58,254 bases of DNA, taken from contig NZ_QHJH01000031.1 in the NCBI RefSeq assembly GCF_003947455.1, forward strand, positions 1 to 58,254, in the 5' to 3' direction. The notes below the pieces were generated by a model. It searched no databases, had not been told where the DNA came from, and saw only the letters and a program-made list of their open reading frames with translations. The translations under genes were made by a program, and so were the position numbers. The DNA is from Streptomyces sp. WAC 04229. GTDB taxonomy: Bacteria; Actinomycetota; Actinomycetes; Streptomycetales; Streptomycetaceae. Numbering within the stretch: position 1 is the stretch's first letter; each line of letters opens with the position of its first letter. Positions 40,166 through 49,422 of this stretch are shown here, one piece after another.

Positions 40166-40714
40166 ATGAGCCGCCCGATGGTGCGCCCCGGCGGGCGCAG
40201 CGCCCGAGTCCAGGCCTCGGTCCACGCCGCCGTACGCGAACTCGCGTCGGAAATGGGCCGGGACGCCCTGACCGTCCCACTGGTCGCCCAGCGCGCCGGT
40301 GTGACGCCGTCGACGATCTACCGGCGCTGGGGCGACCTCCAGGAGCTGCTCTCCGACGTGGCGGTCGAGCGGTTGCGCCCCGAGACGGCACCCGAGGACA
40401 CCGGCGACCTGAGCGCCGACCTGACCGCGTGGGCCGAGCAGTTCCTGGACGAGATGGCTTCCCCCTCCGGCCGCGCCTACATCCGCGACGCCCTCCTCGG
40501 AGACCCGGACGGCAGCAACGCCGGGCAGTGTTCCGCCTACGCCGCCGGGCAGATCGACGTCATCCTCGGCCGCGCCGCCGCGCGCGGCGAGCGGACGCCC
40601 GACACCGAGACGGTCGTCGACCGCGTCGTGGCCCCCCTGATGTACCGCATCCTCTTCCGCCCCGAGGGTCTCGACGCCGCCCACGCCCGCCGTCTCGTGG
40701 CGACGGTGCTGTAG
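40166..40714 (+). CDS. TetR-family transcriptional regulator
   Basis: A 182-residue TetR protein; DNA-binding region VPLVAQRAGVTPSTIYRRWG. The C-terminal domain (AWAEQFLDEM, SAYAAGQIDVILGRAAARGE) resembles the TetR_C-16-like group. It follows the amidase by 52 bases. Symmetric sites occur before itself and between the metallo-hydrolase and amidase, so it probably represses all three transcripts. The inducer could be the amidase or hydrolase substrate. Confidence 0.9.
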   Translation: MSRPMVRPGGRSARVQASVHAAVRELASEMGRDALTVPLVAQRAGVTPSTIYRRWGDLQELLSDVAVERLRPETAPEDTGDLSADLTAWAEQFLDEMASPSGRAYIRDALLGDPDGSNAGQCSAYAAGQIDVILGRAAARGERTPDTETVVDRVVAPLMYRILFRPEGLDAAHARRLVATVL

Positions 40715-40879
40715 CCACCACGGGGGCCGGGGGCCATCAGCGTGTGGTCGGGCGGTGCGTCCATGAACGTGGTGAACGGCACCCCGCGATGAGTTCCGGC
40801 CGCGGCGCGAGTCTGAACCTGGTGAGCGTCGTATGCCCGCGCGCGACGCCGCCCGGCACGAGACACCACGGAGGATGTC

Positions 40880-41662
40880 ATGACGCACACGCCGAGTGAC
40901 CCGACCACCGCGCCGTCCGGCCGTCCGCCCGTGGTGGACCAGGCCACCTGGCAGGCCGCCCGTGACGAGCTGCTGGTCCGCGAGAAGGCACACACCCGTG
41001 CCGGTGACGCCCTCGCGGCGGCCCGTCGCCGGCTGCCGATGGTCGAGTTCGACGGGACGGCAGAGGTCGTCGGACCCGACGGGCCGGTCCCCTTCCTGGA
41101 CCTCTTCCAGGGCCGCGACGAGCTCGTGGTCTACAAACACATGTGGTACGACGGCGCTCCGCACCAGGGGCAGTGCGAGGGCTGCACCACCACGGTCTGG
41201 CACCTGAAGGACCCCGTCTACCTCAACGCCCGCGGCGTCTCGTTCGCCGTCGTGACCACGGGCCGCTGGGAGGAGGTCGCCGCCTACGTCGAGTTCATGG
41301 GCTACACCCAGCCCTGGTACTCGATCCGCGGTGTGGACGGACCGGCCGGCGGCGACATGGGCTACCTCACCTCCTACCTGCGCGAGGGCGACCGTGTCTT
41401 CCTCACCTACTCCACGACGGGCCGCGGAAACGAGCGAGTCAACGGCTCCCTCGGCCTGCTCGACATGACGCCGTACGGCCGCGGCGAAGCATGGGAGGAC
41501 AAGCCCGAGGGGTGGCCGGAGGGCGGCGAGCCGTGTTACTCGTGGCGCTCCGACGCGGACGGCAACGCCACCTGGGGCCCGACCAGCCGCCCCGTTCCCC
41601 AGTGGACGCGCCCCGGCGCGACCCCCGAGGAAACCCTCGGCCGACTCGGCCCCTGCGGCTGA
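40880..41662 (+). CDS. DUF899 thioredoxin-like family protein
   Basis: A 260-residue DUF899 protein, a thioredoxin-fold family related to AhpC-like proteins. Conserved features: VVDQATWQAARDELLVREKAHTR near the N-terminus, YKHMWYDGAPHQGQCEGCTTT (CxxC in a modified active-site loop) and the long FAVVTTGRW segment. The function is unknown; a redox role is suggested by C-x2-C. ATG 40880 follows GGAGGATGTC. The upstream 165-base spacer shows no feature. It converges with DUF4037. Confidence 0.86.
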   Translation: MTHTPSDPTTAPSGRPPVVDQATWQAARDELLVREKAHTRAGDALAAARRRLPMVEFDGTAEVVGPDGPVPFLDLFQGRDELVVYKHMWYDGAPHQGQCEGCTTTVWHLKDPVYLNARGVSFAVVTTGRWEEVAAYVEFMGYTQPWYSIRGVDGPAGGDMGYLTSYLREGDRVFLTYSTTGRGNERVNGSLGLLDMTPYGRGEAWEDKPEGWPEGGEPCYSWRSDADGNATWGPTSRPVPQWTRPGATPEETLGRLGPCG

Positions 41663-41683
41663 GGCGGCGCCGCCGTCACGGCG

Positions 41684-42775
41684 TCAGCGGCTCAGGCCCT
41701 CGGAGAGTGCCCGTGCCCGCCCGGGATGGCTCAGCACCTCGGTGCTGTCGGCGAACTGGTCGACGGCACCGGCCGGTGGCAGCGCCCTGACGGACGGGTC
41801 GGCGACACGGGCGGTCAGCGCCTCGGCGAAGCGCTCGGCGCGCAGGACCCGAAACGGCCGCCCGTGATAGGGGCGCGTGGCGGGGTCGACCGGGTCGGTC
41901 AGCCCGAGCCGGTTGTGCGCGTCGGCCACGACCTCGTAGGCGCGAGCGAGGCTGTCCTCGCGGGACTGCGCGTCGGTGGCGGCGAGAGCGGCCTTGAGGT
42001 GAGGCGTGAGGGACGCCGCGTGCACGGTGCGGGCGAACGCACTGCCGAGCCACTTGCTGTACGGCGGGTAGCGACGGTCCATCAGGAGGCACAGCCGCAT
42101 CAGGTCGCGGACCAGCCGCGCGGCGACGACGGCGGAACCCAGCTCGTCGCCCACCTCGCCGCACCTGCCGACGAAGGCCTCCTCCTGCGAGACGCGCCGC
42201 CACTGGCAGGAGAGCAGGTACAGCCAGACGTCGTGCGGATACCAGTCCAGCATCGCCCGGGCCGGACCGAGCCGTTCCAGCCCGTCATGGAACACGGCGC
42301 CGGCGGTGACCTCGGCGAGCCGCTGAGTGGGGGCGGACAGCCAGTCCGCCACAGTGACGCCCCGGCCGGGATCGAACCCCAGCCGTTCGGTGAACCACCC
42401 GCCCACATCCGTGATGTCGACACGGTGATGGACCGGCCCGTCGGTCGCCCGCATCACCCGGATCCCGTCCTCCGCGGTGGCGGCGAAGTGGGTCGGATAC
42501 CCGTGGAAGCTCTTCGGCAGACGCTCCGCGAGCACGTCCCTGATCCGCGCGCCCTGCCGTTCGACGTCCTGCGGCCGCAGGAAGAGCTCCAGCCGAGGCC
42601 CCCACTCGTGATCGGCCGAGCGCGGGGTGTCGAACCCCAGCACCTCCGAACCACCGCCCACCCGCGCGGCGGAGTGAGCGACCCCGGGAGCCGCCGCGTC
42701 CAGAAGGGGCCGGACGGCTTCGGCATAGAAACGGCGGGACAACTCCAGGCCGGGCACGAAAGGCGGTGTGGTCAT
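41684..42775 (-). CDS. DUF4037 nucleotidyltransferase-like protein
   Basis: A 363-residue protein of the DUF4037 family. VGGGSEVLGFDTPRSADHEWGPRLELFL contains the family's GSEvLGfDT and D-x-E/WGP pattern, reminiscent of nucleotidyltransferase active-site acidic residues. The rest is helical (YPHDVWLYLLSCQWRRV; RLVRDLMRLCLLMDRRYPPYSKWLGSAF). It may modify a nucleotide, tRNA or a small molecule; unproven. ATG 42775. It converges with the DUF899 gene. Confidence 0.85.
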   Translation of the reverse strand: MTTPPFVPGLELSRRFYAEAVRPLLDAAAPGVAHSAARVGGGSEVLGFDTPRSADHEWGPRLELFLRPQDVERQGARIRDVLAERLPKSFHGYPTHFAATAEDGIRVMRATDGPVHHRVDITDVGGWFTERLGFDPGRGVTVADWLSAPTQRLAEVTAGAVFHDGLERLGPARAMLDWYPHDVWLYLLSCQWRRVSQEEAFVGRCGEVGDELGSAVVAARLVRDLMRLCLLMDRRYPPYSKWLGSAFARTVHAASLTPHLKAALAATDAQSREDSLARAYEVVADAHNRLGLTDPVDPATRPYHGRPFRVLRAERFAEALTARVADPSVRALPPAGAVDQFADSTEVLSHPGRARALSEGLSR

Positions 42776-42937
42776 ACCCGGGAGACTGCCGGACGGGGAG
42801 GCATCGGGCGAAGCGATTTCCCGGGTTCACCGTCCGTACGCGTGACCGTGGCGGCCTGACACCGGCTGTCGGCGCGTGTCAGCGGCTCAGCGTTCCACCG
42901 TCTTCGAGGGCGGTGGCGGCAAAGGTAGGTTCAGGCC

Positions 42938-43471
42938 ATGGCTGATGACTGGCGGACGGATCGGATCGGGTCCGCGCTGAGGGGTGAGAACCCGACCGTG
43001 ATGCGGCGACTGGCGGCCGGGTTCGCGGTGATCGGGGACGTCCAGTTCCTGCCGGGCTACTCGGTACTCCTCGTCGACGAGCCGGGTGTGCAGCGACTGT
43101 CCGGCCTGCCGAGGGCGAAACGGCTGGCGTTCCTGTCCGACATGGACCGGCTCGGCGAAGCGGTGGAACGTGCCTGCCGGCACCTGGACCCCGCCTTCCG
43201 CCGGGTCAACCTGGAGATCCTCGGCAACACGGACCCCTTCCTGCACGCGCACGTGTGGCCGCGCTACGACTGGGAGCCGGCCGACCTGGTCGGTGCCCCC
43301 GTCTGGCTGCATCCCCGGGACCGGTGGAGCGACGAGAGGTTCCGGCTGGGGCCGCGACACGACGCACTGCGCGCCTCGATCGTCCGCGAACTGGACGAGC
43401 TGGGAGGGGCCGGCGGGGACGACGACCACGTCGTGGCCGCACTCGACGCGACCGACCCGCACGGGAAGTAG
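42938..43471 (+). CDS. HIT-like (diadenosine polyphosphate hydrolase-type) protein
   Basis: A 177-residue HIT-like protein. The nucleotide-hydrolase signature appears as FLHAHVWPRYDWE (HxHxxP rather than HxHxHxx), which is common in actinobacterial diadenosine-tetraphosphate-hydrolase-like members. FLPGYSVLLVDEPG provides the first strand block. It probably cleaves a nucleotide conjugate. ATG 42938. It is followed by a hairpin at 43473-43505. Confidence 0.82.
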   Translation: MADDWRTDRIGSALRGENPTVMRRLAAGFAVIGDVQFLPGYSVLLVDEPGVQRLSGLPRAKRLAFLSDMDRLGEAVERACRHLDPAFRRVNLEILGNTDPFLHAHVWPRYDWEPADLVGAPVWLHPRDRWSDERFRLGPRHDALRASIVRELDELGGAGGDDDHVVAALDATDPHGK

Positions 43472-43472
43472 G

Positions 43473-43505
43473 CGGCCACTCCGCGATCTTCTTCGCGAAT
43501 GGCCG
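43473..43505 (+). terminator. Imperfect hairpin after the HIT-like gene
   Basis: CGGCCA at 43473 pairs with TGGCCG at 43500, and CGCGA with TCGCG inside, around a short T-rich loop. It begins directly after the stop codon; a likely but imperfect terminator. Confidence 0.45.
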
Positions 43506-43612
43506 TAAACAGTTGTCAACGGCTTACAACCACCGAACGGGCGCAAAGGTCTCAACGGGTGGCTTCAGCAACACCATGGGGAGGCCAGTCCGAATTCACG
43601 GATCGAGGTGCC

Positions 43613-44089
43613 ATGAAGCGTTCCATGCAAGCCGTGGGTACGTCGTTGATCGCCGTCGGGGTCATCGGAGCGGGGCTGTTGGTGACCGCCCCCGCCGCCG
43701 GCGCGGCCACCAACGGCGCGACCGCCGCGTACAACGGGGTCTGCGGCTCCGGCTACAAGGTGGTGAACTCCATGCCGATCGGGAAGACCGGCACGGTCTA
43801 CCTCACCTACAACTCGGCAACGGGCAAGAACTGTACGGTGACCATCCGCAACAGCACCGGCGCACCGAAGTACATGGTGGCCTACGTGCGCAACGTCGAC
43901 AGCGGCGAGGACGCGTACGACGCGGGCGAGTACCGCTCGTACGCGGGGCCGGTGTACGCCTTCGCGCGAGGTGCCTGCGTGGAGTGGGGCGGCGTCATCG
44001 ACAACCTGCAGGCCTGGAACTACGGCTCCAACTGCGGCGCGCTCGCTGCCAAGACCCCGCAGAAGGACTGGTTCGCCGGCGACCGGTGA
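43613..44089 (+). CDS. SapA-like spore-associated secreted protein
   Basis: A 158-residue exported protein (Sec signal about 1-32, cleaved near AAGAA). The mature part matches SapA-like spore-associated proteins: AYNGVCGSGYKVVNS, GKTGTVYLTYNSATGKNCTVT, YRSYAGPVYAFARGACVEWGG, with four cysteines (two likely disulfides). SapA-type proteins coat Streptomyces spores; the exact role is unclear. ATG 43613 follows GAGGTG. A strong terminator follows at once. Confidence 0.85.
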   Translation: MKRSMQAVGTSLIAVGVIGAGLLVTAPAAGAATNGATAAYNGVCGSGYKVVNSMPIGKTGTVYLTYNSATGKNCTVTIRNSTGAPKYMVAYVRNVDSGEDAYDAGEYRSYAGPVYAFARGACVEWGGVIDNLQAWNYGSNCGALAAKTPQKDWFAGDR

Positions 44090-44096
44090 CGGCCCT

Positions 44097-44128
44097 GAGG
44101 GGGCTCCGCCGGTGGGCGGAGCCCCCTC
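44097..44128 (+). terminator. Strong hairpin terminator after the sapA-like gene
   Basis: Perfect 14-bp stem (44097-44110 with 44115-44128) around a four-base GGTG loop, starting eight bases after the stop codon. Typical Streptomyces intrinsic-like terminator. Confidence 0.85.
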
Positions 44129-44156
44129 CTCGCGTGCCGCCGAGTACGGTGTCGAG

Positions 44157-45248
44157 ATGAACGGCACCGACGCACCCGTACTCCTGCACACCACCGGCCG
44201 CGCCGCGCACATCACCCTCAACCGGCCCAGGGCCCTGAACTCCCTCACCCACGAGATGGTGCTCCGCGTCGACGAGGCGCTGACCGCATGGGAACGGGAC
44301 CCGGCCGTCGAGACCGTCGTCGTCACCGGCGCCGGGGAGCGCGGCCTGTGCGCGGGCGGCGACATCCGGACCATCCACGACGACGCCCGCGACGGCGACG
44401 GCACCGCCTCGGCCGCCTTCTGGCGTGACGAGTACCGGCTCAACGCCCGCATCGCCCGCTACCCGAAGCCGTACGTCGCGGTCATGGACGGCATCGTCAT
44501 GGGAGGTGGCGTCGGCATCTCCGCGCACGGCAGTCACCGGATCGTCACCGAACGCTCCCGGATCGCCATGCCCGAGACCGGCATCGGCTTCGTCCCCGAC
44601 GTCGGCGGAACCCATCTGCTCGCCCGCGCCCCCGGCGAACTCGGTACTCACCTCGCCCTGACCGGCACGCAGATCGGCGCCGCCGACGCGCTGCTCTGCG
44701 GACTCGCCGACCACTACGTGCCCTCCGCCGCGCTGGGCGACCTCGTCGACGAGCTGGCCGAGCTGCCCGCCGCCGAGGCCCTGGCCCGGTACACGCAGGC
44801 GCCCCCGACGGGTGTCCTGGCCGCGCACCGTACCTGGATCGACTCCTGCTACGCCACGGACGCCGTCGAGGAGGCGGTGCGGCGGCTGTACGACCACGGC
44901 GATCCGGCCGCCAAGGAGGCCGCCGAGACCCTGCTCACCAGGTCGCCGACCTCCCTCAAGGTCACCATGGCCGCCGTACGCCGGGCCCGCGGCCTCGGCT
45001 CCCTGGAACGCGTCCTGGACCAGGAGTACCGCGTCTCCTGCGCGGCACTGACCGCACCCGACCTGGTCGAGGGCATCCGCGCCCAGATCATCGACAAGGA
45101 CCGCGCCCCCCGCTGGACGCCGGCCGCCCTCGCCGACGTCACCGACGCGGACGTCGAGCGGTTCTTCACCCCACTCGGCGAGCGCGAGCTCGGGCTCGCC
45201 ACCACGGCCGGCGCCGCGCCGGAACCCGGCGGTCAGACCCGGTCGTAG
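44157..45248 (+). CDS. Enoyl-CoA hydratase/isomerase family protein (3-hydroxyisobutyryl-CoA hydrolase-like)
   Basis: A 363-residue crotonase-fold protein. GAGERGLCAGGDIR and GIVMGGGVGISAHG give the oxyanion-hole segments; MPETGIGFVPDVGGTHLLAR and the long C-terminal part (TDAVEEAVRRLYDHGDPAAKEAAETL) are characteristic of 3-hydroxyisobutyryl-CoA hydrolase of valine degradation. ATG 44157. Its end overlaps the hydroxyacyl-CoA dehydrogenase gene tail-to-tail by 16 bases. Length and C-terminal extension favour the hydrolase over a simple hydratase. Confidence 0.88.
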   Translation: MNGTDAPVLLHTTGRAAHITLNRPRALNSLTHEMVLRVDEALTAWERDPAVETVVVTGAGERGLCAGGDIRTIHDDARDGDGTASAAFWRDEYRLNARIARYPKPYVAVMDGIVMGGGVGISAHGSHRIVTERSRIAMPETGIGFVPDVGGTHLLARAPGELGTHLALTGTQIGAADALLCGLADHYVPSAALGDLVDELAELPAAEALARYTQAPPTGVLAAHRTWIDSCYATDAVEEAVRRLYDHGDPAAKEAAETLLTRSPTSLKVTMAAVRRARGLGSLERVLDQEYRVSCAALTAPDLVEGIRAQIIDKDRAPRWTPAALADVTDADVERFFTPLGERELGLATTAGAAPEPGGQTRS

Positions 45249-46102
45249 GTGTGGAACCCCCGGCCGCTCTTCCGGCCGAGGAGCCCCGCCTCCACCATGC
45301 GCTGGAGCAGCGGCGGCGGGGCGTACAACTGCTCGCGGAACTCGTCGTACAGCGACTCCGCGATCGAGGCGACCGTGTCCAGACCGATCAGGTCGGCCAG
45401 CCGCAGCGGCCCCATGGGATGGGCGCAGCCCAGCTCCATGCCCGCGTCGATGTCCGCCGCGGTGGCGAAGCCGGACTCCGCCATCCGCACGGCGGACAAC
45501 AGGTACGGGACGAGCAGCGCGTTGACGACGAATCCCGCCCGGTCCTGCGACCGGACCACCGTCTTGCCGAGCGCGCGGGTCGCGAAGTCCTCGACGAGCA
45601 AGACCGTGTCCGCCGACGTGTGAAGGGACGAGACGACCTCGACCAGGGGCAGCACCGGCACGGGATTGAAGAAGTGCAGGCCCACGACCCGGTCCGCGCG
45701 GCCGGTCGCCATGCCCAGCCGCATGACCGGCAGCGAGGAGGTGTTGGTGGCCAGCACGGCCCGCGGATCCTCGACGATCTTGTCGAGCGCGCCGAAGACC
45801 TCCGCCTTGGCGTCCGCGTTCTCCACCACCGCCTCGACGACCAGCTGACGGTCGGCGAGGTCGTCGAGGCTGCCCGTGAACACGAGGTGGGCCAGCGCGT
45901 CCTCCGCCCCCGACGGCTCCAGCTTCCCGCGCCGTACCGCGCGGTCGAGGGAGGCCGCCACCCGTTCCCGGGCGGTGCGGGCGGCGAGGGCGTCGGCCTC
46001 GCACACCACCGTGTCCAGACCCGCCCGGGCACACACCTCGGCGATGCCGGCGCCCATCTGCCCGCCGCCGACCACACCGACGCGCCGGATGCCGACGCTC
46101 AT
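45233..46102 (-). CDS. 3-hydroxybutyryl-CoA dehydrogenase (3-hydroxyacyl-CoA dehydrogenase family)
   Basis: A 289-residue enzyme. The Rossmann motif is VVGGGQMGAGIAEVCA; the catalytic region VVGLHFFNPVPVLPLVEVV includes the histidine and asparagine; the C-terminal domain has DAGMELGCAHPMGPLRLADLIGLD. It oxidises 3-hydroxybutyryl-CoA to acetoacetyl-CoA or the reverse. Its ATG overlaps the malate synthase stop as ATGA, placing it third in an aceA-aceB-hbd unit, where it would link C4 acyl-CoA metabolism with acetate utilisation. Confidence 0.93.
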   Translation of the reverse strand: MSVGIRRVGVVGGGQMGAGIAEVCARAGLDTVVCEADALAARTARERVAASLDRAVRRGKLEPSGAEDALAHLVFTGSLDDLADRQLVVEAVVENADAKAEVFGALDKIVEDPRAVLATNTSSLPVMRLGMATGRADRVVGLHFFNPVPVLPLVEVVSSLHTSADTVLLVEDFATRALGKTVVRSQDRAGFVVNALLVPYLLSAVRMAESGFATAADIDAGMELGCAHPMGPLRLADLIGLDTVASIAESLYDEFREQLYAPPPLLQRMVEAGLLGRKSGRGFHTYDRV

Positions 46103-47697
46103 GACCCGGTCTCCGTGCGCCGCACGAGGTGGCGGGTGTACGCGTCCGGGGTGAAGAACAGCGGCAGTTCACCCGCCAGCACCGTCCGCTCGAACAGCGC
46201 CCGGATGTCGTCGAAGGACGCCCACGGGGAGATCGCGCCGAGCGCGACGACCTCCTCGTCGAGCAGCCGCAGCACGGTCTCCCGGTCGATCACCCGGTGC
46301 CGCAGCCACTGCCAGACCTGCACGCGGGCGATCTCGGCGGTGGCCGCGTCCTCCATCAGCCCGTCCACCGCGACCGCGCCCTCCCCGCGCAGCCAGCCGG
46401 CGAAGTAGCGCAGCGCGACGGAGATGTTGGTGCGCACGCCCTCCGGGGTCGGCGGGCCGGTGACCCGGCGGACCGACAGCAGATCGACGGCCGTGACCTC
46501 GACGTCGTCGCGGGTGCGGTCGAGCTGGTGGGGCCGTTCGCCGAGCACGCCGTCGAAGACGTCGCGGCACACCGGCACCAGGGCCGGGTGGGCCACCCAG
46601 GAGCCGTCGAAGCCGTCCTCCGCCTCGCGTTCCTTGTCCAGCCGCACCTTGGCGAAGGCCGCCTCGTTCGCGGCCGGGTCGCCGCCCGGCACCTGGGCGG
46701 CCATGCCGCCGACGGCGTGCGCTCCGCGCCTGTGGCAGGTGCGCACGAGCAGTTCGGTGTAGGCGCGCATGAAGGGCGCGGTCATCGTGACCCTCGCGCG
46801 GTCCGGGAGGAGGAAGTCGGTGCGGTGCCCGAAGGTCTTGATGATGCTGAAGAGGTAGTCCCAGCGGCCGGCGTTGAGACCGGCGGAGTGCTCGCGCAGC
46901 TCGTACAGGATCTCCTCCATCTCGAACGCCGCGGTGATCGTCTCGATGAGGACGGTGGCCCGGACCGTGCCCCGGGGGATGCCGAGCAACTCCTGCGCCA
47001 GCAGGAAGACGTCGTTCCAGAGGCGGGCCTCGTAGCGGTTCTCCAGCTTGGGGAGGTAGAAGTACGGGCCGCGGCCCGCGTCTATCTGCAGCCGCGCGCA
47101 GTGGAAGAAGTAGAGGCCGAAGTCGACGAGGGCCGCGGGCACGGGGCCGCCGTCGAACTCCAGGTGCTCCTCGTCGAGGTGCCAGCCGCGCGGGCGGACC
47201 ATGAGGGTGGCGAGCCGGTCGCGGTCGGCGAGCCGGTACTCCTTGCCCTCCGGCGTGGTGAAGTCGATACGGCGCTCGACGGCGTCGAGCAGGGTGAGCT
47301 GGCCGTTGACGATGTTGTCCCAGGTGGGGGCCGTGGCGTCCTCGAAGTCCGCCATCCACACCCTGGCACCCGAGTTCAGCGCGTTGACGGCCATACGGCG
47401 GTCCGGCGGCCCGGTGATCTCCACCCGCCGGTCGGTCAGACCGGGCGCGGGCGGCGCGACCCGCCAGGACGGATCGTCCCGCACCGCCGCGGTGACCATG
47501 GGGAAGACGAGAGGAGAGCCCGACGCGAGCCGCAGGGCCTGGCGGCGGCGTTCCTTCATGAGGTCCCGCCGGCGCTCCCCGAAGGCCGCGGCGAGACGGC
47601 CGACGAAGTCCAGGGCGGCGGGGGTGAGGATCTCGTCGTGCCGGTGGCCCGGAGCGGCGAGGACACGGAGTTGGTGGGGCGGTGCGAGGGTGGTCAT
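46099..47697 (-). CDS. aceB: Malate synthase A
   Basis: A 532-residue malate synthase, isoform A length. ARVWMADFEDATAPTWDN, PRGWHLDEEH, ETITAAFEMEEILYEL and AVGGMAAQVPGGD are its conserved blocks; condenses glyoxylate and acetyl-CoA to malate in the cytoplasm. ATG 47697 follows AGGAGAT. It lies 60 bases after isocitrate lyase on the same strand and overlaps the hydroxybutyryl-CoA dehydrogenase gene. The pair is the complete glyoxylate shunt. Confidence 0.97.
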   Translation of the reverse strand: MTTLAPPHQLRVLAAPGHRHDEILTPAALDFVGRLAAAFGERRRDLMKERRRQALRLASGSPLVFPMVTAAVRDDPSWRVAPPAPGLTDRRVEITGPPDRRMAVNALNSGARVWMADFEDATAPTWDNIVNGQLTLLDAVERRIDFTTPEGKEYRLADRDRLATLMVRPRGWHLDEEHLEFDGGPVPAALVDFGLYFFHCARLQIDAGRGPYFYLPKLENRYEARLWNDVFLLAQELLGIPRGTVRATVLIETITAAFEMEEILYELREHSAGLNAGRWDYLFSIIKTFGHRTDFLLPDRARVTMTAPFMRAYTELLVRTCHRRGAHAVGGMAAQVPGGDPAANEAAFAKVRLDKEREAEDGFDGSWVAHPALVPVCRDVFDGVLGERPHQLDRTRDDVEVTAVDLLSVRRVTGPPTPEGVRTNISVALRYFAGWLRGEGAVAVDGLMEDAATAEIARVQVWQWLRHRVIDRETVLRLLDEEVVALGAISPWASFDDIRALFERTVLAGELPLFFTPDAYTRHLVRRTETGS

Positions 47698-47757
47698 GGC
47701 GATCTCCTGGGAGAGGGGAGGGCGGGCCGGGCCGCGCGGGCGGCCCGGCCGGGCTGC

Positions 47758-49041
<1,284 letters not shown>

Positions 49042-49282
49042 GACTGTCACCGTCTCCTCGGTCTGTGGTGTCTGCCAATCCCGAGCTGATCGGAATCGGG
49101 TGTGGCACTGCGTGTCGTTCTGGTGGTTGCAGCCCGCCGGACCCCTGGAGTAGGGGATGAGCAATGCTGGCGGTGAGAGTGATCAACCGCACCGACCTAG
49201 TGCGACGTCAGGGCATGAAATCGCAAGTCGCTACCGGTTGACCGGCCACCGGTTCCGGCGGGCCGCTCTAAGACTCTGTCAC

Positions 49283-49297
49283 TGGCACTGAGTGCCA
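49283..49297. promoter_or_regulatory. Palindrome in the aceA-regulator intergenic region
   Basis: TGGCACTGAGTGCCA: 7-bp arms around a central G. It lies 242 bases before aceA and 126 before the regulator gene. Candidate binding site for a dimeric factor other than the ScfR protein. Confidence 0.5.
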
Positions 49298-49310
49298 TCA
49301 AGTAGGGATG

Positions 49311-49365
49311 ATTGCAAAGTTCTGCGAATCTTCCGACGGGGGTTCTGCCAAGGTTGCGAAGGTTC
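49311..49365. promoter_or_regulatory. RamB-like box and TGCnAA repeats
   Basis: On the minus strand 49311-49322 reads GAACTTTGCAAT, one base off the RamB consensus (A/G)AA(C/A)TTTGCAAA that I recall from Corynebacterium. TGCnAA units recur at 49313, 49323, 49346 and 49355, in two pairs about 10 bp apart. The adjacent gene encodes a RamB-type protein. Elsewhere in this 380-base gap I see only the 49283 palindrome. Confidence 0.6.
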
Positions 49366-49422
49366 GTCGGCGGGTCTCGTCCCGTACTCTGGCGGTCAAT
49401 TTCCTGGTGCGGAGGAGTGGCC

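Noticed and set aside
43995..46172. 725-codon antisense frame over the crotonase and dehydrogenase genes
   Set aside because: Shadow frame; real genes on this stretch show clear catalytic motifs in other frames.
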